A stretch of 64,000 nt of DNA from assembly GCF_000970455.1 (NCBI RefSeq), contig NZ_LAJG01000021.1:186001-250000 (forward strand), given 5' to 3'. How positions within the stretch are numbered: the stretch's first letter is position 1; every line of letters starts with the position of its first letter. Position numbers and translations under genes: made by a program. Of the stretch, positions 25,072 through 35,047 are shown in pieces. The notes under the pieces are model-generated. The model was not told the origin of the DNA and made no database searches. It saw nothing but the letters and a program-made list of their open reading frames with translations. Origin of the DNA: Devosia soli (GTDB taxonomy: Bacteria > Pseudomonadota > Alphaproteobacteria > Rhizobiales > Devosiaceae).

Positions 25072-26364
25072 ATGCACGCCGGCGATACGATCATGGCGCT
25101 GTCTTCGGGCGCGCTGCCGTCCGGCGTTGCCGTTATTCGCCTCTCGGGCCCAAAGGTCCGGGAGGCGCTCTCTTTTGTAGCTGGAGAGTTGCCAAAGCCA
25201 CGCGTCCTGACGCTGCGAAAGATCGGTGCTGATCGGCAGCTTGATCATGGCCTCGTCGCGTGGTTTCCGGCACCCCATAGTTTCACCGGCGAGGACTGCG
25301 CGGAACTGCAGGTCCATGGCTCGCCTGCTGGCATCAAGGCGATCCTGCGCACTCTTGGCGATTTTGGCCTGCGACTTGCAGAGCGCGGTGAGTTCACTCG
25401 CCGTGCGTTTGAAAACGGAAAGCTCGACCTTATGGCCATTGAAGGCTTGGGCGACCTTCTCAACGCGGAAACCGAAAAGCAACGACAGCAAGCGCTGGCC
25501 CGTTATGACGGCCGTCTGACAGCGCGTGTCGAAGCGTGGCGTCACACCCTGCTTGACCTCCGAGCCGAAATTGAAGCGCGGCTTGACTTTTCCGACGAAG
25601 GTGACGTCGCGGATGACCTTCCCAGGAGTTTCGAGAGCCAGTTGCTAGACCTCCGCGGATCGATATCCGACGCCTTGGCAAGCCTCAGCAGTGGCCGCAT
25701 CGTTCGCGAAGGCGTTCGCGTTGCATTGGCGGGCGCGCCCAATGCCGGCAAGTCCAGCCTCATCAACGCGCTCTCCAAATCCGATGTTGCGATTGTTTCC
25801 GATGAAGCTGGAACAACACGAGATGTCCGGGAGGTACCGCTCGACATCGGCGGGCAACTGTTCGTTCTTCTCGACTTGGCGGGCTTGCGTGCGACATCAA
25901 GCAAAGCGGAAGCCGAAGGCATTCGCCGCGCGGAAGCCGCCATAGCATCTGCCGACATCCTCCTTTGGCTTGAAGCCCCAGACACGGAAAAGGCAATTCG
26001 ACCCAACACATCTGCGATAACTCTTAGTGTTGGCACCAAGTCCGACATGGCTGATCGAGCGCGATATGATGTGGCCATATCCACGCTCACTGGCGCTGGG
26101 CTTAACGAACTTATCGATCGACTCAAGATACTGGGCGAGGGACTGACTGGTTCTGAGCCGTCACTGGTCAGCCACGAACGCGACCGGCATGCATTGCACG
26201 AGGCTATTGCGGCTGTGGATGAGGCGAAGCGAAATCTCATGAACTGGGAATTGGCGGCTGAATCACTGCGACACGCTTCAGCTGCCTTGGAACGCCTAAT
26301 TGGCCGGGTCGATGCCGAGCAAGTTCTCGATCGATTGTTTTCCAGCTTCTGCATCGGCAAATGA
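25072..26364 (+). CDS. mnmE: tRNA modification GTPase MnmE
   Basis: 430 residues. It has the N-terminal THF-binding domain (MHAGDTIMALSSGALPSGVAVIRLSG), a helical domain and an inserted G domain: P-loop GAPNAGKSS, switch DEAGTTRDV, and DLAGLR in place of DTAG. The C-terminal CIGK includes the Cys used in catalysis. With MnmG it makes the carboxymethylaminomethyl group on wobble U34. It follows rho by 6 bp. Its TGA stop is the first three bases of a parS site. Confidence 0.96.
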   Translation: MHAGDTIMALSSGALPSGVAVIRLSGPKVREALSFVAGELPKPRVLTLRKIGADRQLDHGLVAWFPAPHSFTGEDCAELQVHGSPAGIKAILRTLGDFGLRLAERGEFTRRAFENGKLDLMAIEGLGDLLNAETEKQRQQALARYDGRLTARVEAWRHTLLDLRAEIEARLDFSDEGDVADDLPRSFESQLLDLRGSISDALASLSSGRIVREGVRVALAGAPNAGKSSLINALSKSDVAIVSDEAGTTRDVREVPLDIGGQLFVLLDLAGLRATSSKAEAEGIRRAEAAIASADILLWLEAPDTEKAIRPNTSAITLSVGTKSDMADRARYDVAISTLTGAGLNELIDRLKILGEGLTGSEPSLVSHERDRHALHEAIAAVDEAKRNLMNWELAAESLRHASAALERLIGRVDAEQVLDRLFSSFCIGK

Positions 26365-26377
26365 TTCACGTGAAACA
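26362..26377 (+). other. parS site 1 (15/16), includes the mnmE stop codon
   Basis: TGATTCACGTGAAACA, one mismatch from TGTTTCACGTGAAACA, the ParB centromere consensus. Its first three bases are the mnmE stop codon. It lies 37 bp from site 2. Confidence 0.88.
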
Positions 26378-26398
26378 TTTTGGCGCTGCTCAACTTCG

Positions 26399-26414
26399 TG
26401 ATTCACGTGAAACA
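26399..26414 (+). other. parS site 2 (15/16), identical to site 1
   Basis: TGATTCACGTGAAACA, the same 16-mer and orientation as site 1, 37 bp downstream, in the mnmE-mnmG gap. The tandem pair may be a ParB loading zone. Confidence 0.88.
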
Positions 26415-26512
26415 CGACCTCCAGTTTTCAGCAGCTTGCAGACACGTTAGACAGGCATCACCTATCTGATCGAGGTTGCGCACAGATACTGTGCACCATC
26501 AATGAGGATATC

Positions 26513-28375
26513 ATGACCGATTACGCTGTCATCATCGTGGGGGGTGGACATGCTGGCTGCGAAGCGGCCGCGGCATCTGCACGTCTTGGCGTTCCGACGG
26601 CCCTCGTTACGCATCGTTTTGCAACCATCGGGGAGATGAGCTGTAATCCAGCAATAGGCGGGCTCGGCAAAGGGCATCTTGTCCGCGAAATCGACGCTCT
26701 TGATGGATTGATGGGGCGGGTTGCCGACCAGGCAGGCATCCAATTTCGGGTGCTAAACCGCAGAAAGGGTCCTGCGGTCAGGGGCCCCCGTGCACAGGCC
26801 GATCGTAAACTCTACCGCAATGCGATGCAGGCAGCGATCTCCAGCCAGCCATACCTCGATGTCATTGAAGGCGAAGTCGATGATCTTGAAGTTGCCAATG
26901 GCGCCATTTCCGGCGTTATTCTGCTCGATGGCCGCAAGTTTTCAACAAAAGCAGTGGTTCTTACAACCGGCACATTCCTGCGTGGGTTGATTCATCGGGG
27001 CGAGGAAACGGTCCCTGCCGGACGTGTCGGCGAAAAGCCGGTTCTGGGCCTGTCGACCCGGCTCGAAACTCTCGGTTTGCAACTTGGCCGTTTAAAAACG
27101 GGGACGCCGGCGCGTCTCGATAAAACGTCCATCGATTACAGCATTCTCGAAGAGCAGCCAGGAGACAATCCCCCCGAAGCCTTTTCCGCTCTAACGAGTA
27201 GTATCACGACGCAGCAGGTTTCCTGCCATATCACGCGTACGACGGCAGAAACGCACAAAATCATTCAGGATAACCTTCACCGATCAGCTATGTATTCTGG
27301 CCGCATTCAATCGCGCGGCCCACGCTATTGCCCATCGATTGAAGATAAGATCGTTCGGTTTGCCGATCGAGACAGCCATCAGATTTTCCTTGAGCCAGAA
27401 GGGCTTGAGGAGGATACGGTTTATCCCAACGGCTTGAGCACGTCTTTGCCTGCGGACGTCCAGGAACAGTTCCTCCGATCGATGCCCGGCTTGGAGAACG
27501 TTCGAATCGTGCGTCCTGGTTACGCCATCGAATATGATTACGTCGATCCGCGGGAACTGCGCTCCACTCTGGAAGTCAAGCGTCAGCCCGGGCTTTATCT
27601 TGCTGGGCAGATCAATGGGACAACCGGTTACGAGGAGGCTGGCGCTCAAGGTCTGCTAGCCGGGGCAAACGCTGCGCTCGAAGCGGCCGGCAGAAATCCC
27701 ATCGTACTATCGAGAACTGAAAGCTACCTTGGGGTAATGATCGATGATCTGGTGACGCGCGGGGTATCCGAACCCTATCGCATGTTCACCTCGCGCGCAG
27801 AATTTCGTTTGCATCTTCGAGCCGACAATGCGGATCAGCGTCTAACACCAGAAGGGATCGAGCGCGGACTTGTTGGTGAGGCACGCCGCCAAATCTTCTC
27901 AGAAAAAATCGCGGCTCTGTCAGAGGGCAGGGCTCGTCTCCATCAAAGTACAGTTTCGCCAAGCCAGGCGCGCAAAGCGGGAATTCCGATCAACGAAGAC
28001 GGAAAGCGCCGGTCAGCGTTTGAACTTTTGTCATATCCTGACCTCACGTGGGATCACGTCATAAGACTGTGGCCAGAGCTGTTGGATGTCCCCGAGGGCG
28101 CGCGGGAGCAGCTGGCCATCGATGCTCAATATGCAGTCTATCTGGATCGGCAGCAGGCTGACATTGACAGCATGCGACGTGATGAAACCCGGCAAATTCC
28201 GGATAACGTCGATTATTACGCGATCCCGGGACTTTCGATGGAGCTGCGACAGAAACTAAGCCAGTTCCGGCCACAAACCATCGCACAAGCGCAGACCATG
28301 GACGGCATGACGCCAGCGGCAGTCACGCTTCTACTCGCGGTCTTGCGCCGGAGTGAGCTGCGGAAAGCTGGTTGA
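26513..28375 (+). CDS. mnmG: tRNA uridine-5-carboxymethylaminomethyl modification enzyme MnmG
   Basis: A 620-residue FAD/NADH enzyme partnering MnmE. The FAD-binding motif is [11 protein letters not shown] at residues 9-19, and [22 protein letters not shown] follows. The later [14 protein letters not shown] segment is [26 protein letters not shown]. The [17 protein letters not shown] loop and a helical C-terminus, [16 protein letters not shown], complete it. Starts ATG 26513, 148 bp after mnmE; the gap holds the two parS sites. The stop overlaps rsmG (TGATG). Confidence 0.96.
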   Translation: MTDYAVIIVGGGHAGCEAAAASARLGVPTALVTHRFATIGEMSCNPAIGGLGKGHLVREIDALDGLMGRVADQAGIQFRVLNRRKGPAVRGPRAQADRKLYRNAMQAAISSQPYLDVIEGEVDDLEVANGAISGVILLDGRKFSTKAVVLTTGTFLRGLIHRGEETVPAGRVGEKPVLGLSTRLETLGLQLGRLKTGTPARLDKTSIDYSILEEQPGDNPPEAFSALTSSITTQQVSCHITRTTAETHKIIQDNLHRSAMYSGRIQSRGPRYCPSIEDKIVRFADRDSHQIFLEPEGLEEDTVYPNGLSTSLPADVQEQFLRSMPGLENVRIVRPGYAIEYDYVDPRELRSTLEVKRQPGLYLAGQINGTTGYEEAGAQGLLAGANAALEAAGRNPIVLSRTESYLGVMIDDLVTRGVSEPYRMFTSRAEFRLHLRADNADQRLTPEGIERGLVGEARRQIFSEKIAALSEGRARLHQSTVSPSQARKAGIPINEDGKRRSAFELLSYPDLTWDHVIRLWPELLDVPEGAREQLAIDAQYAVYLDRQQADIDSMRRDETRQIPDNVDYYAIPGLSMELRQKLSQFRPQTIAQAQTMDGMTPAAVTLLLAVLRRSELRKAG

Positions 28376-29022
28376 TGCCTGACTTTGATGCAATCGCTTC
28401 CTACTCGGAGTTTTTCGGTAGGTCATTGGACGAAGTAGGCAGAGACCTGGAATCCTATTCTGCACTTTTGCGTAAATGGCAGCCAGTTCAGAATCTTGTT
28501 TCACGTGAAACACTGAGCGCCATTTGGGAGCGTCACTTCGCGGATAGCCTACAGCTTGTTCGGCATTTTAAACCTGCGGATCGAAGCATTCTCGACCTGG
28601 GGAGTGGCGGAGGCTTTCCAGCACTGCCTTTGGCTATCGCGAGCAAGGGGTTTGATCGCCACTTCATTCTGGTCGAGCCAACGACGAGAAAAGTCAGCTT
28701 TCTGCGCACAGTTGCCCGTGAGCTCGATCTTGACGTGAACGTAATTGGCCGACGCAGCGACCAGATTGATTCACGTGAAACACCTGTTCCGGATGTCATA
28801 ACGTCACGCGCGCTCGCGGCGCTGCCCCAGCTTTGTGCCTGGATGGAGCCGTTTTTCTCTGAAAAAACAAGGGCGGTGCTGCATAAGGGGCGGGAACATG
28901 TTGATGAACTGCAGGAAACAAGTGCGCTTTGGTACTTCGACGTGGTAATAAACAAGAGTGACACTGATCCCGGTGGCGTGATCCTGACGATCACAAATCT
29001 GAAAAGAAAATCAGCGTCTTAG
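28375..29022 (+). CDS. rsmG: 16S rRNA m7G527 methyltransferase RsmG
   Basis: A 215-residue class I SAM methyltransferase. The SAM loop is ILDLGSGGGFPALPLAI; LVEPTTRKVSFLRTVARE and DVITSRALAALPQLCAW follow, as in the RsmG/GidB family. ATG at 28375 overlaps the mnmG stop. Two parS sites lie inside the gene and both are read as S-R-E-T codons (VSRET and DSRET). Base composition is clearly lower in GC than elsewhere: 55 G/C in the 120 bases 28381-28500. Confidence 0.94.
   Translation: MPDFDAIASYSEFFGRSLDEVGRDLESYSALLRKWQPVQNLVSRETLSAIWERHFADSLQLVRHFKPADRSILDLGSGGGFPALPLAIASKGFDRHFILVEPTTRKVSFLRTVARELDLDVNVIGRRSDQIDSRETPVPDVITSRALAALPQLCAWMEPFFSEKTRAVLHKGREHVDELQETSALWYFDVVINKSDTDPGGVILTITNLKRKSAS
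28497..28512. other. parS site 3, perfect 16/16, within rsmG
   Basis: TGTTTCACGTGAAACA, exact palindromic consensus, in codons for VSRET of RsmG. It is the only site with no deviation and lies 0.5 kb upstream of parA. Confidence 0.95.
28767..28782 (+). other. parS site 4 (15/16), within rsmG
   Basis: TGATTCACGTGAAACA, identical to sites 1 and 2, read as DSRET in RsmG. It lies 0.28 kb upstream of the parA start. Confidence 0.88.
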
Positions 29023-29032
29023 CGGCAAAAGT

Positions 29033-29042
29033 GGAGGCCTCC
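29033..29042. promoter_or_regulatory. Palindromic Shine-Dalgarno sequence of parA
   Basis: GGAGGCCTCC is a perfect 10-bp palindrome whose left half is the ribosome-binding site of the TTG-started parA. Two transcripts or a local hairpin could sequester it. Its presence decides the TTG start. Confidence 0.5.
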
Positions 29043-29044
29043 TC

Positions 29045-29845
29045 TTGGCACCCCGAATCCTGACCCTAGCCAATCAGAAGGGTGGCGTCGGCAAGACGAC
29101 GACTGCCATCAACCTCGCGACCGCTCTTGCTGCCATCGGCGAGCGCGTGCTGATCGTTGATCTCGATCCGCAAGGCAATGCATCTACGGGCCTTGGCATT
29201 TCGCGCACGGATCGCGAAATCTCGGCTTACGACGTTCTGGTCGGCGAATCGACAGTGGCACAGGCGGCCATTATGACCAGCGTCCCCAACGTAGCGATCG
29301 TGCCGTCGACCATGGACCTTCTGGGTGTGGAACTCACCATTGCGGGGCAGGCCGACCGAGCGTTCAAATTGCGCGACGCCTTTAGGCAACTCGGAGATCT
29401 CCGGATCAACGATCAGCCGGTTAGCTACATCCTGATCGACTGTCCGCCGTCGCTTAATCTTCTTACGATCAATTCTCTGGTTGCTGCCGATGCGGTTCTG
29501 GTGCCGTTGCAATGCGAGTTTTTCGCGCTCGAAGGCCTGAGCCAGCTTTTGCAGACGATCGAGCAAATTCGCTCTACGCTCAATCCGCGCCTGTCGATCC
29601 AGGGCGTGGTAATGACCATGTTCGATAAGCGAAACAATCTTTCCGAGCAGGTTCTCGCCGACGTCCGCAGCGAAATGGGCGAACTCGTCTATGATACCGT
29701 CATTCCGCGCAATGTGCGGTTGAGCGAGGCGCCGTCTTATGGAAAGCCAGCGCTGCTCTACGACCTCAAGTGTGCAGGCAGCCAAGCTTATCTGCGCTTA
29801 GCTACCGAAGTAATTCGCCGGGAACGCCGGCTTGCTGCTGCCTAG
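29045..29845 (+). CDS. parA: Chromosome partitioning ATPase ParA
   Basis: A 266-residue ParA/MinD-type ATPase that moves ParB-parS complexes after replication. Deviant Walker A KGGVGKTTT at residues 12-20, Walker A' DLDPQGNASTGLG, and Walker B YILIDCPPSLN. It begins MAPRILTLANQKGG. The start is TTG at 29045; GGAGG sits 7 nt upstream inside the palindrome GGAGGCCTCC (29033-29042), so the ribosome-binding site could be masked. parB follows 6 nt downstream. Confidence 0.96.
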   Translation: MAPRILTLANQKGGVGKTTTAINLATALAAIGERVLIVDLDPQGNASTGLGISRTDREISAYDVLVGESTVAQAAIMTSVPNVAIVPSTMDLLGVELTIAGQADRAFKLRDAFRQLGDLRINDQPVSYILIDCPPSLNLLTINSLVAADAVLVPLQCEFFALEGLSQLLQTIEQIRSTLNPRLSIQGVVMTMFDKRNNLSEQVLADVRSEMGELVYDTVIPRNVRLSEAPSYGKPALLYDLKCAGSQAYLRLATEVIRRERRLAAA

Positions 29846-29851
29846 GAGCCT

Positions 29852-30730
29852 ATGATGACCGACAAACCCACTCGTCTCGGCCGCGGGCTCGCAGCACTCA
29901 TCGGCGATATGCATTCGATGGAACCGGCGCGCGTGACCGATACCGGATCAAGCGGCAAGCGCTTGCCAGTCGATTTTATCATCCCCAATCGTGCAAACCC
30001 GCGCCGCACTTTTGATCCGGATCAGCTTGAAGAACTGACCAATTCTATCCGTGAAAAAGGCGTCATGTCGCCGCTCCTTGTGCGGCCAACGGATGATCCC
30101 AATATTTTCGAACTGATTGCCGGCGAACGCCGCTGGCGGGCGTCGCAAAAGGCAGGCCTGCACGACGTGCCGGTCATCATTCGCGAGGTGGATGACAAGG
30201 AAGCGCTCGAGCTTGCGATAATCGAAAACGTCCAGCGCGCGGATCTTAATCCGCTCGAAGAAGCAATGGGTTACGGCCAGCTGATCGAACAGTTCGACTA
30301 TACCCAACAAGACCTGGCGCAGGTCATCGGCAAAAGCCGTTCGCACGTCGCAAACACCTTGCGCCTCCTGAAATTGCCTGAGGATGTGCGGAGCATGGTG
30401 TCAAGCGGAACGCTGACCGCCGGACATGCGCGGACGCTGATAACCGTCGAGGATCCATCTGGCCTCGCGCGACAGATCGTCGACCGGGGGCTGTCCGTGC
30501 GCGAGGCGGAGGCCTTGAGCCAACAGCGCGAGGCGCCTCAGCGCAAGACGCCGCAGAGCGAGGCGGCGCGAGACGCTGATACTGTCGCACTAGAACGGCG
30601 CCTGGCAGACGTTCTTGGTCTATCGGTCTCGTTGAGTCATTCGGAACGGGGTGGGCGGGTCGAGATCCGCTATAAGACGCTCGAGCAGCTCGATGCGCTT
30701 TGTCACAAGCTGACAGGGCAGCATAATTAG
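29852..30730 (+). CDS. parB: Chromosome partitioning protein ParB (CTPase)
   Basis: 292 residues. The N-terminal LGRGLAALIGD at 9-19 is the ParA-stimulating motif. The CTPase/DNA-clamp domain has box PNRANPRRTF and GERRWRASQ at 91-99. The HTH (YTQQDLAQVIGKSRSHVANTLRLLKLP) reads parS, and residues from about 235 form the dimerisation end. It binds the parS sites listed here and slides as a clamp. It follows parA by 6 nt; ATG at 29852 or 29855, with AGGAGCC upstream. A terminator follows. Confidence 0.96.
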   Translation: MMTDKPTRLGRGLAALIGDMHSMEPARVTDTGSSGKRLPVDFIIPNRANPRRTFDPDQLEELTNSIREKGVMSPLLVRPTDDPNIFELIAGERRWRASQKAGLHDVPVIIREVDDKEALELAIIENVQRADLNPLEEAMGYGQLIEQFDYTQQDLAQVIGKSRSHVANTLRLLKLPEDVRSMVSSGTLTAGHARTLITVEDPSGLARQIVDRGLSVREAEALSQQREAPQRKTPQSEAARDADTVALERRLADVLGLSVSLSHSERGGRVEIRYKTLEQLDALCHKLTGQHN

Positions 30731-30756
30731 TCTGCTAAAATGATCTTCGCCGAACA

Positions 30757-30787
30757 GGTCCTCGCAAGTGCGGGGATCTTTTTTTAT
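30757..30787. terminator. Terminator between parB and holA
   Basis: GGTCCTCGC and GCGGGGATC can pair around an AAGT loop, followed by a run of T (TTTTTTT at 30779-30785) on the plus strand. It lies 27 nt after the parB stop and ends 9 nt before the holA stop. It ends parAB transcripts; use for holA is uncertain. Confidence 0.75.
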
Positions 30788-30795
30788 TCAGGAGA

Positions 30796-31818
30796 CTAAT
30801 GCGTTGCGGCCATCATGCAGAGCGCAAGCGTGGTTCGGTGCAGAATCGCGGTCGCTAAAGCCGGTTTGCGCCGCGTGTCACTGGTCGCCTGCAGAAGTCG
30901 TTCCGATGCCTGGGCGAGCGCCGCGTCGCTCCAAAGGCGCAATTGTTGCTCAAGCTGTCCGATGCGCGAGAAGTGTGGTTTCGGCTTGACGGCATCAAGC
31001 ACGGCGCGCGGCGATTTGCCGGCATCGACTTCGACTCGCCAACGGCGCAGATTGGCAAAATGACCGGTCAGCATAGCGAGAAGCTGCTGCGGATTGACCG
31101 CGCTCGTCAGTGCGCGATTGAGTGCCAATTCCAGTTTTTCGGCGTGTCCGCCACCAGTCGCATCCAAAATAGCATCGATCGCCAGCGCGCCGTTGTCAGC
31201 GCATAGGGTGAGTACATCTTCCCGGGTCAACGTTTTGGTGCTGGCGGCGAAAAAGGACAGCTTTTCCAATTCCCTGCGCGTAATCTCCCGATCATTGCCG
31301 AGAATTTCACGCAGGGTTGGGATGACATCTGCATCGATGCGGATGCCCGCCTGGTTGAACGTCTCCCGCATGAGATTGGAGAGCGTTTCGTCTGTGTCGG
31401 GATAGCAGGGCAGGGCCCGGCCGAGCTTTGCTGCCTCCACCAATGCTCGAAGTGCATCGCGCGGTGCGAGATTCCCCGCCTCGAGCACGATGGCGGTACC
31501 GCCGGGATCGTCCCGCAGCTCGGTCAACGGCATCACGAGGCTTTTGCTGGCGCTACGCACGCGAAGAATGCGTTTGCCGCCAAAAAGCGAGCCACTGCGG
31601 GCCTCGGTGATCAGCCGGCCGGGTTCCGCCTCGAGTTCCGGCCCATCGAAGATGATAATATCGGCCGAAGCAATATCGTCGCCCGCAAGAAATCGGATAA
31701 GGCGCTGAGCTGTCTCACGCACGAGGCCACCATCCGGCCCATACGCGAGAAAAATACCTTCTGTCAGGTCCGGCCGCGTCAGGAAACGCTGGACCTCATG
31801 CGCCTTGAGAGCAGTCAT
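30796..31818 (-). CDS. holA: DNA polymerase III delta subunit (clamp loader)
   Basis: A 340-residue clamp-loader subunit that opens the beta sliding clamp. It begins [13 protein letters not shown], then GPDGGLVRETAQRLI and the SKSLVMPLTELRDDP region of the HolA N-terminal domain. A helical C-terminal collar follows (KSPRAVLDAVKPKPHFSR). Its start shares one base with the stop of lptE (TGATG), so leuS, lptE and holA form an operon. These run toward the origin, opposite to parAB. Confidence 0.9.
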   Translation of the reverse strand: MTALKAHEVQRFLTRPDLTEGIFLAYGPDGGLVRETAQRLIRFLAGDDIASADIIIFDGPELEAEPGRLITEARSGSLFGGKRILRVRSASKSLVMPLTELRDDPGGTAIVLEAGNLAPRDALRALVEAAKLGRALPCYPDTDETLSNLMRETFNQAGIRIDADVIPTLREILGNDREITRRELEKLSFFAASTKTLTREDVLTLCADNGALAIDAILDATGGGHAEKLELALNRALTSAVNPQQLLAMLTGHFANLRRWRVEVDAGKSPRAVLDAVKPKPHFSRIGQLEQQLRLWSDAALAQASERLLQATSDTRRKPALATAILHRTTLALCMMAATH

Positions 31819-32321
31819 CAGCCGGCAAGCGCAGCCAGAATGGCAAGACGCAGCGATTCGGCGGCAGCACGGGCGGCGCGTTCCTGCGCTTCCTGGTCGG
31901 CCTGCGTATCGGCGAGGACCTGACCGCTATGCGTCAGCTGAGCCCTGGCCGTCCGGGTAATAGTGATCGGCTTGTCCGAGCCGCCATCGCGCGCCGAAAT
32001 AGTCGCCGTAGCGGTTACGTTCGCTTCATAAGGCGTGTTGGGATTGCTGGTGGCGCTGAGATAGGGCGCAGATACCGAACCTGAAACGGAGAGCGTCACG
32101 AGAGGCGCGGTCGGCGCCGTCGTTTCACCGAGCCGGAGCGAGAGTTCCTGATAGACAATCTGTTCGAGCCGTGTCGTGGGCTTGGCGTAGGCAAGCTCCA
32201 GCCGTGGGTTTTCGGCCAGCCGGCCCGAATAGACTGGCTGGAACGAACAAGCGCCCAAGCCCACGGAAACGAGGGCCAGGGGCACGATCAGGGCGAGTCG
32301 CTTGAGCCTAGACGACGACAT
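31818..32321 (-). CDS. lptE: LPS assembly lipoprotein LptE
   Basis: A 167-residue outer-membrane lipoprotein that plugs LptD for LPS export. A signal peptide with lipobox LGAC places the lipidated Cys at residue 25, followed by SFQPVYSG, typical of alphaproteobacterial LptE. It starts at ATG 32321 and overlaps the end of leuS by 14 nt; the longer frame is antisense-like and not used. Order leuS-lptE-holA is the same in E. coli. Confidence 0.9.
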   Translation of the reverse strand: MSSSRLKRLALIVPLALVSVGLGACSFQPVYSGRLAENPRLELAYAKPTTRLEQIVYQELSLRLGETTAPTAPLVTLSVSGSVSAPYLSATSNPNTPYEANVTATATISARDGGSDKPITITRTARAQLTHSGQVLADTQADQEAQERAARAAAESLRLAILAALAG

Positions 32322-34917
32322 TGACGATCCTGTCCGGCACCACGACGACTTTCTTGGGTGCCTTGCCTTCCAGAATGCGGACAATTTCATCCAGCGACAA
32401 GACCAGAGCTTCGACTTCTGGTGCCGGGGTGCCCTTGGCAACGGTGATTTCGGCCCGGCGCTTGCCGTTGACCTGGACGGGCAAGGTGACGGTATCGTCA
32501 ACCAGCATAGCCCCGTCGACTTCTGGCCAACGCGCATCGGCCACCAAGCCAGCCTTGCCGAGGACTTCCCAGCAGCTTTCCGCCAGGTGCGGCATCATGG
32601 GCGAGAGCAGCACGGTCAGCTTTTCAGCGCCTTCGAGGATCGCGGCGCGCGTTGCAGTGCCCGTCTGGCCTTGCAGAGCCTTGGTCAGCGCATTGGTCAG
32701 TTCGTAAATCTGCGCTACGGCACGGTTGAAGCGCAGGCCTTCGATGTCCTGGCCGACGCCGTGCACGCTGCGGTGAATGATGCGGCGAAGCCCCAGCGCT
32801 TCCTTCTCGTCGCTGGCGGTTGCTTCGGCCGTGCGATCGCGCAGCTCGATGGCTTCGTTGACGAGACGCCAGACACGCTGCTGGAAGCGGCTCGCGCCTT
32901 CGACGCCTGCTTCGGTCCATTGCACGTCGCGTTCCGGCGGGGAATCTGACAGCATGAACCAGCGCGCGGTATCGGCGCCATAGGTCGCAACGATCTCGTC
33001 GGGATCCACCACGTTCTTCTTGGATTTGCTCATCTTTTCGACCGAGCCGATGGAAATCGGTGCCCCGGTCTTGAGATGTTTTGCCGTGCGGGTGTCGCCG
33101 GTCGCTTCGATCAGGATTTCAGTCGGGTTCACCCATTCGCCAGCGGCCGACTTATAGGTCTCGTGCGTCACCATGCCCTGGGTGAAGAGACCCTTGAAGG
33201 GTTCGCTCAGGTCGACATGGCCCGTAGCCTTCATGGCCCGGGTGAAGAAACGCGAATAGAGCAGGTGCAGAATCGCGTGCTCGACGCCGCCGATATATTG
33301 ATCGACCGGCAGCCAGCGATTGGCGACGGCCGGAACGGTGGGCGTATCGGCATGCGGTGCGGTGAAGCGGGCAAAATACCACGACGAATCGACAAAGGTG
33401 TCCATGGTGTCGGTTTCACGCCGTGCCGGGCTACCGCACTGGTGGCAGTGGACGCGCTTCCAGGTCGGGTGATGATCGAGCGCATTGCCGGGCTTGTCGA
33501 AGGTTACGTCTTCGGGAAGTTTGACCGGCAAGTCCTTTTTTGGAACGGGAATGGTGCCGCAGACTTCGCAATGGATAACCGGGATCGGGCAACCCCAATA
33601 GCGCTGACGCGAAATGCCCCAATCGCGCAGGCGATAGTTGACTTCGACCTGACCCTGCGACTTGCCATCGACGGTGCGTGCGCCAAAATATTCGGCGATT
33701 TTCTTTTTCGCGTCTTCGATGGACAGCCCATCGAGAAAGTCGGAATTGAAGATGTTACCGGCGTCAACATAGGCTTCGTTGCCGATCTCGAAGCTTGCGG
33801 CATCGGCGCCAGGTGGCAGCACCACCGGCTTGACGGAGAGGCCATATTTGCGCGCTAGGTCGAGATCGCGCTGATCATGCGCCGGGCAGCCGAAAATAGC
33901 GCCGGTGCCATAGTCCATCAGGATGAAATTGGCCACGTAGACCGGCAAGGTTGCACCTGCAATGACCGGATGCTTGACCCGGAGGCCGGTGTCAAAGCCT
34001 TGCTTTTCCGCCTTTTCGAGCGTTTCCGTGGCCGTACCATGACGATGGCATTCAACAACGAAATCGGCCAGCGCCGGATTGCTAGCCGCCAAAGCAGTCG
34101 TCAGCGGATGGTCCGGCGAAAGCCCGACAAAAGAGGCCCCAAAGATCGTGTCCGGGCGCGTCGTGAAAACTTCGATGCTGGTAGCGTCCGTCTTGTCGCT
34201 CGGCTCGATCTCGAACAGTAGCCGCAAACCTTCGGATTTACCGATCCAATTGCGCTGCATGGTGCGCACTTTTTCGGGCCATTCGGTCAGGGTATCGAGT
34301 GCTTCGAGCAGATCCTCGGCAAAGTCGGATATCTTGAAGAACCACTGGGTCAGCTCGCGCTGTTCGACAGGCGCGCCCGAGCGCCAGCCCTTGCCGTCGA
34401 TCACCTGCTCATTGGCGAGCACGGTCATATCCACCGGGTCCCAATTGACCTTGGAGGACTTTCGCGTGACGAGCCCGGCCTCCAGCATGTCGATGAACAT
34501 CGATTGCTGGTGCTGGTAATAGTCGGGCGAGCAGGTGGCGATTTCACGCGTCCAGTCGATGGAGAGACCCATCGATTTGAGCTGCGCCTTCATCGCCTCG
34601 ATGTTCTGGTAGGTCCAGGAACCTGGATGGGTCTTGCGCTCGATGGCCGCGTTTTCGGCCGGCAGGCCAAAGGCGTCCCAGCCCATGGGATGAAGCACGT
34701 TCTTGCCGCGGGCGCGATGATAGCGCGCGACGACGTCGCCCATGGAATAGTTGCGGACGTGGCCCATATGAATGCGCCCCGAGGGATAGGGGAACATTTC
34801 AAGGACGTAATAGCACTCGCGCGGATCGTCATTGGCGGTGACGAAGCTTTTGGCGTCGTCCCAGGTCTTTTGCCATTTCGGTTCGCTTTCGCGCGGATTG
34901 TAGCGTTCGCCGCTCAC
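32308..34917 (-). CDS. leuS: Leucyl-tRNA synthetase
   Basis: An 869-residue class I synthetase. The HIGH motif is HMGH at residues 50-53 ([16 protein letters not shown]). KMSKS is at residues 628-632, and a complete CP1 editing domain lies between about 225 and 420 ([15 protein letters not shown]). Length is as in E. coli (860). A leucine tRNA is charged and mischarged products edited. It starts ATG 34917, divergent from the YggS gene with a 130-bp gap. No T-box or leader peptide is seen. Confidence 0.97.
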   Translation of the reverse strand: MSGERYNPRESEPKWQKTWDDAKSFVTANDDPRECYYVLEMFPYPSGRIHMGHVRNYSMGDVVARYHRARGKNVLHPMGWDAFGLPAENAAIERKTHPGSWTYQNIEAMKAQLKSMGLSIDWTREIATCSPDYYQHQQSMFIDMLEAGLVTRKSSKVNWDPVDMTVLANEQVIDGKGWRSGAPVEQRELTQWFFKISDFAEDLLEALDTLTEWPEKVRTMQRNWIGKSEGLRLLFEIEPSDKTDATSIEVFTTRPDTIFGASFVGLSPDHPLTTALAASNPALADFVVECHRHGTATETLEKAEKQGFDTGLRVKHPVIAGATLPVYVANFILMDYGTGAIFGCPAHDQRDLDLARKYGLSVKPVVLPPGADAASFEIGNEAYVDAGNIFNSDFLDGLSIEDAKKKIAEYFGARTVDGKSQGQVEVNYRLRDWGISRQRYWGCPIPVIHCEVCGTIPVPKKDLPVKLPEDVTFDKPGNALDHHPTWKRVHCHQCGSPARRETDTMDTFVDSSWYFARFTAPHADTPTVPAVANRWLPVDQYIGGVEHAILHLLYSRFFTRAMKATGHVDLSEPFKGLFTQGMVTHETYKSAAGEWVNPTEILIEATGDTRTAKHLKTGAPISIGSVEKMSKSKKNVVDPDEIVATYGADTARWFMLSDSPPERDVQWTEAGVEGASRFQQRVWRLVNEAIELRDRTAEATASDEKEALGLRRIIHRSVHGVGQDIEGLRFNRAVAQIYELTNALTKALQGQTGTATRAAILEGAEKLTVLLSPMMPHLAESCWEVLGKAGLVADARWPEVDGAMLVDDTVTLPVQVNGKRRAEITVAKGTPAPEVEALVLSLDEIVRILEGKAPKKVVVVPDRIVNVVV

Positions 34918-35047
34918 TGTGCTCGTCCTTGAAGATGCTTAGCCCTGATGGCTCAAAGAGCTCATCAGCTTGCGCTTTTCGGGGTTTTTGGCTAACCGGA
35001 CCATCACCAGAAATCCCCTTCAAGGTCAACAGAAACGGGGCCTTACC

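Noticed and set aside
23923..25545. A 540-codon open frame on the minus strand across rho and the mnmE start
   Set aside because: It lies antisense to rho and mnmE, which have intact conserved motifs; such long open frames arise from GC-rich codon patterns.
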